From positions 186,001-250,000 of the forward strand of contig CAJXUA010000002.1 of assembly GCA_913060695.1 (NCBI GenBank): DNA of 64,000 nucleotides. Reading direction: 5' to 3'. Position numbers and translations under genes: made by a program. The stretch is from an uncultured Gammaproteobacteria bacterium. GTDB taxonomy: Bacteria > Pseudomonadota > Gammaproteobacteria > Pseudomonadales > Pseudohongiellaceae. Within the stretch, counting starts at the first letter, position 1, and every line of letters begins with the position of its first letter. Under the pieces are notes generated by a model. The model had not been told where the DNA came from. It ran no database searches and was given only the letters and a program-made list of their open reading frames with translations. Below, in pieces: positions 34,740-43,237 of this stretch.

Positions 34740-34777
34740 GTAAAACAGATAATGATCATATACTTAATCGGTTTTAC
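34740..34777. promoter_or_regulatory. Inverted repeat in the fpr/LysR divergent region
   Basis: GTAAAAC (34740-34746) and GTTTTAC (34771-34777) form a perfect 7-bp inverted repeat 24 bp apart, about 100 bp from either start codon, with ATGATCAT between them. LysR-type proteins bind such spaced dyads, so it is a candidate operator for the divergent regulator. No experimental or comparative support here. Confidence 0.45.
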
Positions 34778-34882
34778 AGGTATAAGATCAAATGCAGTTT
34801 GTATACCGAATCGGAGCCGGACAATACAGCGGGACGCCGCTAATTTCAAGGCCGGCTGCGCTTTCCACTTGGAGTTGCCCCC

Positions 34883-35773
34883 ATGCATTACACATTGCGT
34901 CAAATCGAGGTCTTCCTCGCCACCGCTCACTTCGAGAACGTTACGCAGGCAGCCTCCAGCCTTGCGATGTCTCAATCCGCCGCTAGCTCCGCACTTCAGG
35001 ACCTAGAACAGCGCTTTGCGATGCAGCTCTTCGATCGAGCAGGAAAACGACTACAACTAAACGAGCTAGGCAAGTCTCTGCGCCCTCGCGCGGAGGCGTT
35101 GATGGCCCAAGCAAGGGAGTTCGAGCAGAATCTTGCGCTGCATTCTGAGATCGGGGAGCTTAAGGTTGGAGCAACCCTAACAATCGGCAATTATCTAGCA
35201 GTGGCCATCATGGCCGATTTCATGAAGCAGCACCGGGGAGCCAGAGTCAGCCTCACTGTCGAGAATACCGCGGGTATCGCTGCCCGCGTACGCAATTTCG
35301 AACTCGATATAGGGCTTATTGAGGGCGAGTTGCAAGACCCGGTTCTAGAGGTAATCCCTTGGCGGGACGACGAGCTGGTCTTGTTCTGCGCACCGCAGCA
35401 CCCTCTCGCGTCTCGCGCCACGTTAGAAGATAAGGATTTACTGCAGGCGCAGTGGATTGTGCGAGAAGCAGGCTCTGGCACTCGACAGGCTTTCGATCGC
35501 GCCATGCACGGCCTCTTACCGGAGCTGAACTTACGTCTGGAGTTGCAGCATACCGAGGCTATCAAACGCGCCGTGGAGGCCAATCTAGGCATTGGCTGCC
35601 TTTCCGCGATCACGCTTCAAGAGGCCTTCGCGCGGGGCACTCTAGTGGAGCTGCGCGCTCCGCAGCGCGACTGGGCTAGGCAGTTCTATTTCATCCTACA
35701 CAAGCAGAAATACCGCAGTGCGGGAATCAAAAGTTGGCTGGCACTGTGCCGAGAGTTTCAGCCAGAGGCTTAA
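34883..35773 (+). CDS. finR: LysR-family regulator, FinR type, divergent from fpr
   Basis: 296 residues, ATG at 34883 with GGAG about 9 bases upstream. N-terminal LysR helix-turn-helix (about 1-62, LRQIEVFLATAHFENVTQAASSLAMSQSAASSALQDLEQ region) and a LysR substrate-binding domain (about 90-290, ELKVGATLTIGNYLA, WIVREAGSGTRQAFD). In Pseudomonas a LysR protein in this exact position, FinR, activates fpr under superoxide stress. The symbol rests on position and general similarity. Its 3' end overlaps the convergent inositol-monophosphatase-family gene by 4 bp. Confidence 0.85.
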   Translation: MHYTLRQIEVFLATAHFENVTQAASSLAMSQSAASSALQDLEQRFAMQLFDRAGKRLQLNELGKSLRPRAEALMAQAREFEQNLALHSEIGELKVGATLTIGNYLAVAIMADFMKQHRGARVSLTVENTAGIAARVRNFELDIGLIEGELQDPVLEVIPWRDDELVLFCAPQHPLASRATLEDKDLLQAQWIVREAGSGTRQAFDRAMHGLLPELNLRLELQHTEAIKRAVEANLGIGCLSAITLQEAFARGTLVELRAPQRDWARQFYFILHKQKYRSAGIKSWLALCREFQPEA

Positions 35774-36585
35774 ACTTGCCCAGCGTCTGCGCGATTGAGT
35801 AAGTCGTGCATAGCGGGGTAAAGAGTCTCATTGGCAACAAGGATATTCTGGTGATGGAACTCCTCACTGATCCCTTCTGGGACCGGCTTGAAATGACCAT
35901 AGCGCGCGCCCGCCTCGCGGGCGATCAACTGCGCCGCCGCGAAATCCCAGACGCTGAGGTTCTCGTAATAGACGTCTAGGCGCCCCATTGCCACCCAACA
36001 GATGTCGAGCGATGCTGCACCCAAGCGTCGTAGATCTGCACACTCTTGCAAGACTAGCGCTAAACGTCTAACTAAAGGCGTCATGTCCCCTTTGATATAG
36101 GGAAAGCCGGTAGCCACTAGGGCACGTCTTAGCTCCGTCTTCTGAGCCACCTTTATCGCTTTGTCATTCAGGAAAGCGCCTTGGCCAAGAACGGCATGAA
36201 AAGTCTCTGCTACGAATGGATTGCAGACTACGCCGCAATGCACGCGTCCGCCCTCGGCATAGGCGATGGAAACGGCACTCTGGAAATGTCCGTGCGCATA
36301 ATTAACGGTGCCGTCTATAGGATCGATGATCCATAAGGGACCTTTAAAGGATGAGATATCCCGCATATCCGGCGCAGATTCCTCCGCGAGAATGCGGTGC
36401 TCCGGATAGGCCTTGCGTATCGCATCGCAGATAAACTTATCCGCAGCGATATCGGCATGGGTCACGAGCTCCACACCGTCCTTGTAGGAGGTCTCCAGAG
36501 ACTCCAATACCGCTCGCTCTTTCTTGATAAGCTCCCCAGCAGACTCAGCTAGGGCGCGGGTAAATGCGGGGATTGCGCTATCCAT
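35770..36585 (-). CDS. Inositol monophosphatase family protein
   Basis: 271 residues. Metal-binding motifs of the FIG superfamily are intact: LAEES (about 66-70), WIIDPIDGTVNYAHG near 86, and the C-terminal VWDFAAAQLIAREAGA segment holding the third Asp. Members hydrolyse inositol-1-phosphate or related sugar phosphates, and E. coli SuhB also acts on rRNA transcription. This protein is not obviously the SuhB orthologue; CysQ/HisN-like roles are possible. Cytoplasmic. Monocistronic by context. Confidence 0.9.
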   Translation of the reverse strand: MDSAIPAFTRALAESAGELIKKERAVLESLETSYKDGVELVTHADIAADKFICDAIRKAYPEHRILAEESAPDMRDISSFKGPLWIIDPIDGTVNYAHGHFQSAVSIAYAEGGRVHCGVVCNPFVAETFHAVLGQGAFLNDKAIKVAQKTELRRALVATGFPYIKGDMTPLVRRLALVLQECADLRRLGAASLDICWVAMGRLDVYYENLSVWDFAAAQLIAREAGARYGHFKPVPEGISEEFHHQNILVANETLYPAMHDLLNRADAGQV

Positions 36586-36756
36586 TGTCAGATGTTCCTA
36601 ATGCGATTGGCCGGGCAGTATAGCAGTTCACACACCTGCCTCCCATGTAAGCGCAGCCCTGCGGTTCCAGCAGTGAATAGCCAAGCGCCCCATAGCAAGG
36701 TATTCTGCGAGGCGACCTAAACACTGTCGCCTTAATCAGTGCGAGATACCTAGACC

Positions 36757-37161
36757 ATGTCATTGCTCTTCCTGTACAGCCTATTCGCAATCATCGCGAT
36801 CGCTGCCAACGTGCTCAGCCAAGAGTTCGCCCTGCTTTTCTACAGAGGCGCCCATGAACTCGTCGTCGCGATACCGGTAGGCACCGCCGTAGGCCTCGTC
36901 GTGAAGTTCGTATTAGACAGAAAGTATATTTTTAAGGCAGACACTGTGCCTCTTAGCAAAGACGGTCGCCAGTTCATCGCCTACGCCGCGACTGGCGTGT
37001 TAACTACTGCCTTATTCTGGGGCAGCGAGATCGCATTCGAGCTGCTCTTCGCTAGTCGTGAGGCACGCTATGTTGGTGCCATCCTAGGTTTGAGCTGTGG
37101 CTATATCCTCAAATACCAACTCGACCGCCGCTATGTGTTTACCAGAGTTCGACAGTCATGA
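36757..37161 (+). CDS. GtrA-family membrane protein (putative lipid-linked sugar translocation)
   Basis: 134 residues with four transmembrane helices (about 3-20, 31-49, 70-87, 101-118) and the GtrA features YRGAHELVVAIPVGTAVGLVVKFVLDRKYIF and ILKYQLDRRYVF. GtrA proteins are proposed to move or present polyprenyl-phosphate-linked sugars. It overlaps the next gene by 4 bp (ATGA) and heads a three-gene unit GtrA-DprE1-DprE2, the same order as Rv3789-dprE1-dprE2 in Mycobacterium tuberculosis. Confidence 0.9.
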   Translation: MSLLFLYSLFAIIAIAANVLSQEFALLFYRGAHELVVAIPVGTAVGLVVKFVLDRKYIFKADTVPLSKDGRQFIAYAATGVLTTALFWGSEIAFELLFASREARYVGAILGLSCGYILKYQLDRRYVFTRVRQS

Positions 37162-38471
37162 AGATGCACTCATGGGGGCGTTACCCTGTTAGCGACACTG
37201 TACTAGAGGCACCACGGTCGCGTGAGAGCTTCGCACGGCACCTCACCGCGCTTAGAGACAGTGATGACAGGCAGATCATTGCAAGAGGAATGGGCAGAAG
37301 CTATGGCGATAGTGCGTTGTCACACACCGTTCTGGCAACTAAGAGCATCGATAACTTCATCGATTTCGATGAGGACAGCGGACTTCTGCGCTGTGCGGCC
37401 GGGCTTACCTTGGACGCGATCCTACAAGTCTTTATGCCGCGCGGATGGTTCCTTGCCGTTGTACCGGGCACACGCTATGTCTCAGTCGGTGGAGCCATCG
37501 CGAGTGATGTGCATGGCAAGAACCATCATGTAGATGGCACCTTCTGCGAGCATGTCACCGAGCTTACATTATTGCTCGCATCGGGGGATATTTTGAAGTG
37601 CTCGAGAGCGGAGAATGCGCCCCTGTTCCACGCCACTTGCGCCGGGATGGGTTTGACCGGCATCGTCTTAGAAGCGACCTTGCGCCTACGCCGAATACAT
37701 AGCTCCGCTATCGAGCAGCGCACTATACGCACCAACAGCCTAGAAGAGGCATTCGAGAAGTTCGAACAGAATCTTGACTGCACCTATTCTGTGGCTTGGC
37801 TAGACTGCCTAGCCACTGGGCAAAACACCGGCCGCTCCTTATTATTCCTGGGCGAACACGCTAGCGATGAGCGATTCGTTACACCGAGAAAGCGCTCACT
37901 CAGCGTTCCGTTCTCTAGCCCTTCTTTCTTGCTTAATCGTTACAGTATGGGTTTATTCAACAACGTCTACTTCCACAAGCCGATTCGCGCAGGGCAACTC
38001 CAGCGCATCGAAGCGTTCCAGTATTTCTTCCCACTCGATAGCATTCAACATTGGAATCGGCTCTATGGTCGCAGGGGTTTCCTGCAATACCAATGCGTCA
38101 TTCCGGACGAAGGCGCCTTGGAAGGGATGCGTAAAATTCTTAATATGGTGAGTGCTGCGGGGAAAGGCTCCTTCCTATCTGTACTAAAGAAATTTGGGCC
38201 CGCGAATCAGAACCTACTTTCATTCCCGATGCGGGGCTATACACTCGCTATGGATTTTAAATTCGAGCAGGGCGTCTTGCCTCTTCTCGATGACTTGGAC
38301 CGCGTAGTTGCCGACCATGGCGGTCGACTCTATCTTGCGAAAGATGCCAGGATGAGCGCCGAGTTTTTTCAAAGTAGCTATCCACACTGGGAACAAATGC
38401 GCGAGTTACGGCGCGAGTTTTTTGCAGATTCATTGTTTCATTCGCTGCAATCGCAGCGCCTCGGGCTATAG
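37158..38471 (+). CDS. DprE1-like FAD-dependent decaprenylphosphoryl-ribose oxidase
   Basis: 437 residues of the FAD/ALO oxidase family. PP-loop region RGMGRSYGDSAL near 45 and VPGTRYVSVGGAIASDVHGKNHH near 103-124 match DprE1, including the His (119) that follows DV in the conserved HGKNHH. The C terminus has LYLAKDARM, where DprE1 has its substrate-phosphate-binding Lys. DprE1 oxidises the 2' carbon of polyprenylphosphoryl-beta-D-ribose; DprE2 then reduces it to the arabinose epimer. The substrate polyprenol here is probably undecaprenyl; that is inferred. Confidence 0.9.
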   Translation: MKMHSWGRYPVSDTVLEAPRSRESFARHLTALRDSDDRQIIARGMGRSYGDSALSHTVLATKSIDNFIDFDEDSGLLRCAAGLTLDAILQVFMPRGWFLAVVPGTRYVSVGGAIASDVHGKNHHVDGTFCEHVTELTLLLASGDILKCSRAENAPLFHATCAGMGLTGIVLEATLRLRRIHSSAIEQRTIRTNSLEEAFEKFEQNLDCTYSVAWLDCLATGQNTGRSLLFLGEHASDERFVTPRKRSLSVPFSSPSFLLNRYSMGLFNNVYFHKPIRAGQLQRIEAFQYFFPLDSIQHWNRLYGRRGFLQYQCVIPDEGALEGMRKILNMVSAAGKGSFLSVLKKFGPANQNLLSFPMRGYTLAMDFKFEQGVLPLLDDLDRVVADHGGRLYLAKDARMSAEFFQSSYPHWEQMRELRREFFADSLFHSLQSQRLGL

Positions 38472-38505
38472 CAATTAGCTCGATTCACGGAAGAGGGTAA
38501 AAGAG

Positions 38506-39243
38506 ATGAAAAATATTCTAGTCATCGGGGCAAACTCCGCAATTGCCAAAGCGACAGCGCGTCACTATGCAGAACAAAAGGATTCTCTATATTTATTGGC
38601 GCGCGACCCAGAACAGCTGGCCGTACAGAAAGACGATCTCATGGTGCGCGGCGCTACTAGCGTCGAATGCGCAGCATTCGATGCAACAGATTTCACGAGT
38701 CACGGCCCCTTGATCGCGCAAGCACTAGAGACACTAGGGCACTTCGACATCGTGCTCATCGCTCACGGCAGCCTACCCGACCAAGCCCTGTGTGAGAGCG
38801 ATTTCAATGTGGCACTCGAGGCCTTCAATGTGAATGCGCTGAGCGTGATATCGCTATTGAACTATGTAATCAAACCAATGCAAACACGACGCGACGGCTG
38901 TATTGCGGTGGTCACCTCCGTGGCAGGGGACCGCGGACGCCAATCGAATTTCATTTACGGTGCCGCCAAGGCGATGGTCTCTACTTATCTTCAAGGGCTG
39001 CGAGGGCGCCTTTTCCCTGACAATGTTGCGGTTGTGGATATCAAGCCAGGCTTTGTAGACACACCCATGACGGCACACCTACCCAAAGGTGCGTTGTGGG
39101 CTCAACCAGAACAAATTGCGCAGCGCATCGTGAAAGGGGTCGAGAAGCGAAGCAGTACAGTCTACGCCCCCGGCTTTTGGCGCCTCATCATGTTTGTAGT
39201 GTGCAGCGTGCCGGAAGTCATATTTAAACGCCTGAAACTCTAG
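38506..39243 (+). CDS. DprE2-like short-chain dehydrogenase/reductase
   Basis: 245 residues. Rossmann GANSAIAKATARHYA at the N terminus and the SDR catalytic Tyr151-x3-Lys155 (FIYGAAKAMV), with Ser138 in VTSVAG. VVDIKPGFVDTPMT follows. The neighbour DprE1-like oxidase 34 bp upstream makes a DprE2 role (reduction of the 2'-keto intermediate to polyprenylphosphoryl-D-arabinofuranose) the best reading. Start ATG 38506 with a purine-rich AGAGGG upstream. Confidence 0.9.
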   Translation: MKNILVIGANSAIAKATARHYAEQKDSLYLLARDPEQLAVQKDDLMVRGATSVECAAFDATDFTSHGPLIAQALETLGHFDIVLIAHGSLPDQALCESDFNVALEAFNVNALSVISLLNYVIKPMQTRRDGCIAVVTSVAGDRGRQSNFIYGAAKAMVSTYLQGLRGRLFPDNVAVVDIKPGFVDTPMTAHLPKGALWAQPEQIAQRIVKGVEKRSSTVYAPGFWRLIMFVVCSVPEVIFKRLKL

Positions 39244-39247
39244 AGGC

Positions 39248-39850
39248 TCAGAAAGAGGACCCAGGCTGCGTAAGGAACTCCAACTCTTGGGCAGACGATT
39301 CACGCCCTAAGATAGCGTTGCGGTGAGGGAACCGCCCAAACCGCTCTATCACCAATGCATGCCGCTGTGCGTAGTCAACAAAACCATTGAAAACGGTCTC
39401 GGCCTCCTTCCCGACATCCGCCGCGAGTTCTCGGAACAGAGCCACGCTGCGCGCCTGCATCGCCGGGTCCTCGGCATGTTCTAGAGGAAGGTAAAAAAAT
39501 ACTCTGTACACCGCCGGCAATGCCGCATCGTCGTGGCACTCTAGCCCGGCCTCACAATGCGCCCTTGCGAGGTGATCGAATGCGAAGGCCTGAGGAGTGT
39601 CGCGATAGATATTACGAGGCATTTGATCGAGCACTATGATGAGCGCTAGCCGCCCTAGCGGGGTTGCGGCCCAAAGGTCTAGCTCACCAGCGGCAGCACT
39701 GTGCAGTGTCTGCTCGAATCGCTCTTTGATGAGGGCATCCGTAGTGGCCTGTTTCTTAAACCACAAGCTAGTCTGACGCTTGGCGACAACAGCATCTGGT
39801 GCTGCCTCGCCAAACCAAAACTCAATAATGGACTCTGGGCTTTCCGTCAT
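39248..39850 (-). CDS. DUF924 family protein
   Basis: 200 residues from the ATG at 39850, supported by CAGGAGC about 8 bases upstream; an in-frame ATG at 39889 lacks this. DUF924 hallmarks: EFWFGEA at the N terminus, then LIIVLDQMPRNIYRDTPQAFAFD and FFYLPLEHAED. The fold is an all-alpha TPR-like bundle; no enzymatic activity is established. It is inserted, in the opposite direction, between the DprE2-like and UbiA-like genes of the arabinose module, with a 4-bp gap to the former. Confidence 0.88.
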   Translation of the reverse strand: MTESPESIIEFWFGEAAPDAVVAKRQTSLWFKKQATTDALIKERFEQTLHSAAAGELDLWAATPLGRLALIIVLDQMPRNIYRDTPQAFAFDHLARAHCEAGLECHDDAALPAVYRVFFYLPLEHAEDPAMQARSVALFRELAADVGKEAETVFNGFVDYAQRHALVIERFGRFPHRNAILGRESSAQELEFLTQPGSSF

Positions 39851-40016
39851 TTCATACGCTCCTGTTCTAATGCCTTCGTGCTCCCACATTTAAACGCTCA
39901 ATCTTCCCGTCACACTGGCATTCTGCCTACTGTAGCTGGCATCATACGCCACTGAATCGTTGTGCTCGGCCTTAAGCTCCACAATGTATAACAGAACAAC
40001 GCGACAAGGCGTAGCT

Positions 40017-41471
40017 ATGCCCAGACAAGAAAATAATCTGCCACCGCTGTACGTGGATTTGGACGGCACTCTTATTAAAAGCGACTTGCTGCTAGAGTCC
40101 TTTCTAGAACTCATTAAGCACAATCTTCTGTTTATCTTTCTTGTGCCATTCTGGCTACTCTCTGGCAAGGCGAATTTGAAGCAAGAGATCGCCAAGCGTG
40201 TTGAGTTACGGGCAGATCTGCTGCCCTATAATGTCGAGCTCCTCGCCTATCTGAGGGAGCAGAAAAAGCTACAGCGCAAGATCGTGTTGATTTCAGCATC
40301 GAATCAACGCTTGGTAGACGCTGTGGCGACACATTGCGCTTGTTTCGATGCCGCCATCGGCAGCGACAGCACTAGCAACTGTTCCGGCGCACGCAAGCTA
40401 GCGCGAATTCAACAAGACGACGCACAGTTCGTCTATGCCGGCGATAATCAAGTCGATCTCGCAGTGTGGGCACAGGCCCAGGCCGCCATCGCCGTTAATC
40501 TTTCGCCCTCACTGCAAAGCAAACTCTCCAAGCTTTGCCCTCTAGAGGCTGAGTTTAACTATAGCTCGGGTAGCTTTAGATCCTATATCCGCACCCTACG
40601 CTTGCATCAATGGCTCAAGAACACACTAGTATTCCTGCCACTTGCGCTCGCCCATCAACTCGACAATCCAGCACTCATAGTTAATGCGATGATCGCATTC
40701 CTATGCTTCGGGCTCTGCGCCTCCAGTGTGTATATATTGAACGACCTTCTCGACCTTGCTAGCGACCGCCAACATCGCAGCAAATTTCGAAGGCCATTCG
40801 CAGCCGGCGATATCCCCTTGATCAGCGGGCTTTTTCTTAGCCCTATATTGCTAGTCAGTGCGTTCAGTCTGGCCACCACATTGCCAAGGACCTTTATCGT
40901 AATATTGGCCTTCTATTATTTGTGCACTGGCCTGTATAGCTTCGTGCTCAAACGCATCATGCTCGTCGATGTCATTCTACTCGCCGCGCTCTATACTTTG
41001 CGCATCATCTCTGGCGCGGCAGCGGTCTCGGTGATTCCGTCTTTCTGGCTCCTAGCCTTCTCGATGTTTCTCTTTTTTAGTCTCGCCGTTGTGAAGCGCT
41101 ACACGGAACTGAACTACTTACGCAATGCCGGTATCGAGCAGTCAGAAGGGCGAGGTTATTACGCCCAAGACCTCAATATGATGGCGATGTTCGGCTGTGC
41201 AAGCACCTTTCTCTCGGTGATGGTATTCGCGCTCTATATCAACAACGAAGAGACTCAAAATCAGTACTTAACACCCGAACTACTCTGGCTGATTTGCCCG
41301 CTACTTCTCTACACGGTCACCCGTATCTGGTTATTGGCGGCGCGCGGCAAAATCGAAGAAGACCCGATCGTATTCGCACTTAAGGATAGGGTGAGTCAAA
41401 TGGTCACCCTGGCTTGCGGATTGCTGCTCTGGCTTGCGAACTTTCCCTGGCGACAAATAATTTTATCGTAG
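40017..41471 (+). CDS. HAD phosphatase - UbiA phosphoribosyl/prenyl transferase fusion
   Basis: 484 residues from the ATG at 40017 (AAGG about 7 bases upstream); other in-frame starts lie at 39960-39984. The N-terminal HAD domain (about 10-175) has YVDLDGTL (Asp14, Asp16) and YAGDNQVDLAVW. The C-terminal UbiA domain (about 190-484) has eight to nine helices and the prenyl-diphosphate motif NDLLDLASDRQHR. UbiA members of this type (Rv3806c-like) attach phosphoribose from PRPP to polyprenyl phosphate; a phosphatase then removes the 5-phosphate. The fusion unites both steps, supplying the substrate of the DprE1/DprE2-like pair next door. Confidence 0.88.
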   Translation: MPRQENNLPPLYVDLDGTLIKSDLLLESFLELIKHNLLFIFLVPFWLLSGKANLKQEIAKRVELRADLLPYNVELLAYLREQKKLQRKIVLISASNQRLVDAVATHCACFDAAIGSDSTSNCSGARKLARIQQDDAQFVYAGDNQVDLAVWAQAQAAIAVNLSPSLQSKLSKLCPLEAEFNYSSGSFRSYIRTLRLHQWLKNTLVFLPLALAHQLDNPALIVNAMIAFLCFGLCASSVYILNDLLDLASDRQHRSKFRRPFAAGDIPLISGLFLSPILLVSAFSLATTLPRTFIVILAFYYLCTGLYSFVLKRIMLVDVILLAALYTLRIISGAAAVSVIPSFWLLAFSMFLFFSLAVVKRYTELNYLRNAGIEQSEGRGYYAQDLNMMAMFGCASTFLSVMVFALYINNEETQNQYLTPELLWLICPLLLYTVTRIWLLAARGKIEEDPIVFALKDRVSQMVTLACGLLLWLANFPWRQIILS

Positions 41472-42326
41472 ACTATCGGGCAAGGGGATGAACTCGGACT
41501 CCCCTGGGACCAAGCTAAAGCGCTTCTCTTCCCAGTCTTCACTCGCTTGCTTGAGACGCTCCATACTTGAGGAAACAAAATTCCAATGGATATAGCGCTT
41601 TCCCTCTAGGGGTGCGCCACCCAATACCATTGCGCGGCAACCCTCCGGACCTGCTTCCAAGAACAGCGAGTCTCCCACTACCAGCAGCTGATAACTATCC
41701 ACATTTTCGCTGTTGGCCTTCGCCGTACCGGCAGCAATATACACTGCAAGTTCTTGTCGAGAGAGCTCAACACGAAACTGTGCCGATGGCTCTAAGATTA
41801 TCTCGAAATAGCTGGTGGGTGAGTAGGTTCGCACCGGAGAGCTGAGCTCGCCGAGGGTGCCAATTAATACTCGCGCGCTACCACCTGGAATCTCGGTAAC
41901 AGGGATTGACCCTGCAGGATAGTGCTCGAACTTCGGGTCTACTTCTTCGTGCTCGACGGGAAGGGCAAGCCAAGTCTGAATGCCCTCCACTAGCACTTCG
42001 TTATCGCGTATGTCCGCGGGCATGCGTTCAGAGTGCACGATGCCTTTGCCCGCCGTCATTAGGTTAATAGCCCCAGGCTCAATCCTCTGCACCACTCCTA
42101 GGCTGTCGCGATGCATCATCGCCCCGGTAAACAAATAGGTTACCGTAGAAAGCCCAATATGAGGATGCTGACGCACGTCGCCAGCAGTAGTGCCCTTTTC
42201 GAACTGCGCAGGTCCCATATGGTCCACGAAGATGAAAGGCCCTACTCGTTGACACTCCCGTGCTGGCAACAGACGTCGCACAGGAAAACCAATATCCTGC
42301 GTTCTAGGATTAATCATTAGGGACAT
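41463..42326 (-). CDS. Pirin family protein (copy 1)
   Basis: 287 residues. Pirin_N cupin domain with the metal-binding histidines in RQHPHIGLSTVTYLFTG and GIVHSERMP, and a Pirin_C domain (about 175-280). Bacterial pirins include quercetin-2,3-dioxygenases and regulators of central metabolism; the substrate is not predictable. It overlaps the convergent HAD-UbiA stop by 9 bp. A second pirin lies at 51.7 kb. Confidence 0.92.
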   Translation of the reverse strand: MSLMINPRTQDIGFPVRRLLPARECQRVGPFIFVDHMGPAQFEKGTTAGDVRQHPHIGLSTVTYLFTGAMMHRDSLGVVQRIEPGAINLMTAGKGIVHSERMPADIRDNEVLVEGIQTWLALPVEHEEVDPKFEHYPAGSIPVTEIPGGSARVLIGTLGELSSPVRTYSPTSYFEIILEPSAQFRVELSRQELAVYIAAGTAKANSENVDSYQLLVVGDSLFLEAGPEGCRAMVLGGAPLEGKRYIHWNFVSSSMERLKQASEDWEEKRFSLVPGESEFIPLPDSLR

Positions 42327-42363
42327 ACTGGCCTCCGGTTATAGACCATCGATGGCGAGCGAA

Positions 42364-43203
42364 TTATTGTAGGTGCTTTGCGTGAAAACGAAGATGTTCC
42401 TCGATAAACGAGGCGATAAAGAAATAACTATGGTCATAGTCAGGACGCGACCGATAGTCTACGGGGTAGCCCTTATGCTTGCAGGCATCCATAAAGCGCT
42501 GCGGAAGCAATTCTTTCTCTAAGAACTGGTCCGCCTCGCCCTGATCAACCAGCATCGGCATAGTCGTCTGCGAGGCCGCGATGAGCCGGGCAGCATCGTA
42601 TTGCTCCCAAGTCTCGCTGTCCTCGCCCAAGTAATGAGTAAACGCTTTCTGCCCCCACGGACACTGCGATGGCGCCACGATTGGCGCAAAGGCCGAAACG
42701 GAACGATAGCGCCCTGGGTTGCGCAGCGCGACAACTAGCGCGCCGTGACCGCCCATAGAGTGTCCACTAATGGCGCGCTTGCTATGGTTTAGAGAGAGGT
42801 TGGACTCGAGTAACGCGGGAAGCTCATGCACAATATAATCATACATCTGGTAGTGCTTTCGCCACGGTTCCTGAGTTGCATTGAGATAGAAACCCGCACC
42901 GAGTCCTAAATCGTAGGCGGCATCCGGGGCATCTGGCACCCCTTCTCCGCGAGGGCTAGTGTCGGGAGTCACGATCACTAGCCCAAGCTCGGCGGCGATG
43001 CGCTGCGCACCGGCCTTATGTACGAAGTTCTCGTCGCTACAGGTTAAACCTGAGAGCCAGTACAGCACAGGCGAGTCTTCTGTCGCTCCCGGCGGCATAT
43101 AGACAGAGAAATGCATTGTGCAGGACAGTACAGCAGACTCGTGTTTATAGCGGATCTGCTCGCCGCCAAAACTATGTGACGAAGAAACTTTTTCTAAGCT
43201 CAT
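42364..43203 (-). CDS. fghA: S-formylglutathione hydrolase
   Basis: 279 residues of the esterase D family. Ser149 in SGHSMGGHGAL, His near 260 in DYDHSYFFI, and the family LSGLTCSDENFVHKAGAQ and DTSPRG segments. It hydrolyses S-formylglutathione to formate and glutathione in formaldehyde detoxification. The usual partner, class III alcohol dehydrogenase, is not in this window. A PQQ-dependent alcohol dehydrogenase-like gene lies 4.4 kb away and could generate aldehydes; the link is inference. It may be co-transcribed with pirin copy 1, 37 bp downstream. Confidence 0.94.
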   Translation of the reverse strand: MSLEKVSSSHSFGGEQIRYKHESAVLSCTMHFSVYMPPGATEDSPVLYWLSGLTCSDENFVHKAGAQRIAAELGLVIVTPDTSPRGEGVPDAPDAAYDLGLGAGFYLNATQEPWRKHYQMYDYIVHELPALLESNLSLNHSKRAISGHSMGGHGALVVALRNPGRYRSVSAFAPIVAPSQCPWGQKAFTHYLGEDSETWEQYDAARLIAASQTTMPMLVDQGEADQFLEKELLPQRFMDACKHKGYPVDYRSRPDYDHSYFFIASFIEEHLRFHAKHLQ

Positions 43204-43237
43204 GGGGCGCTCCTTTAGAAATTGCCTAAATGCTAGA

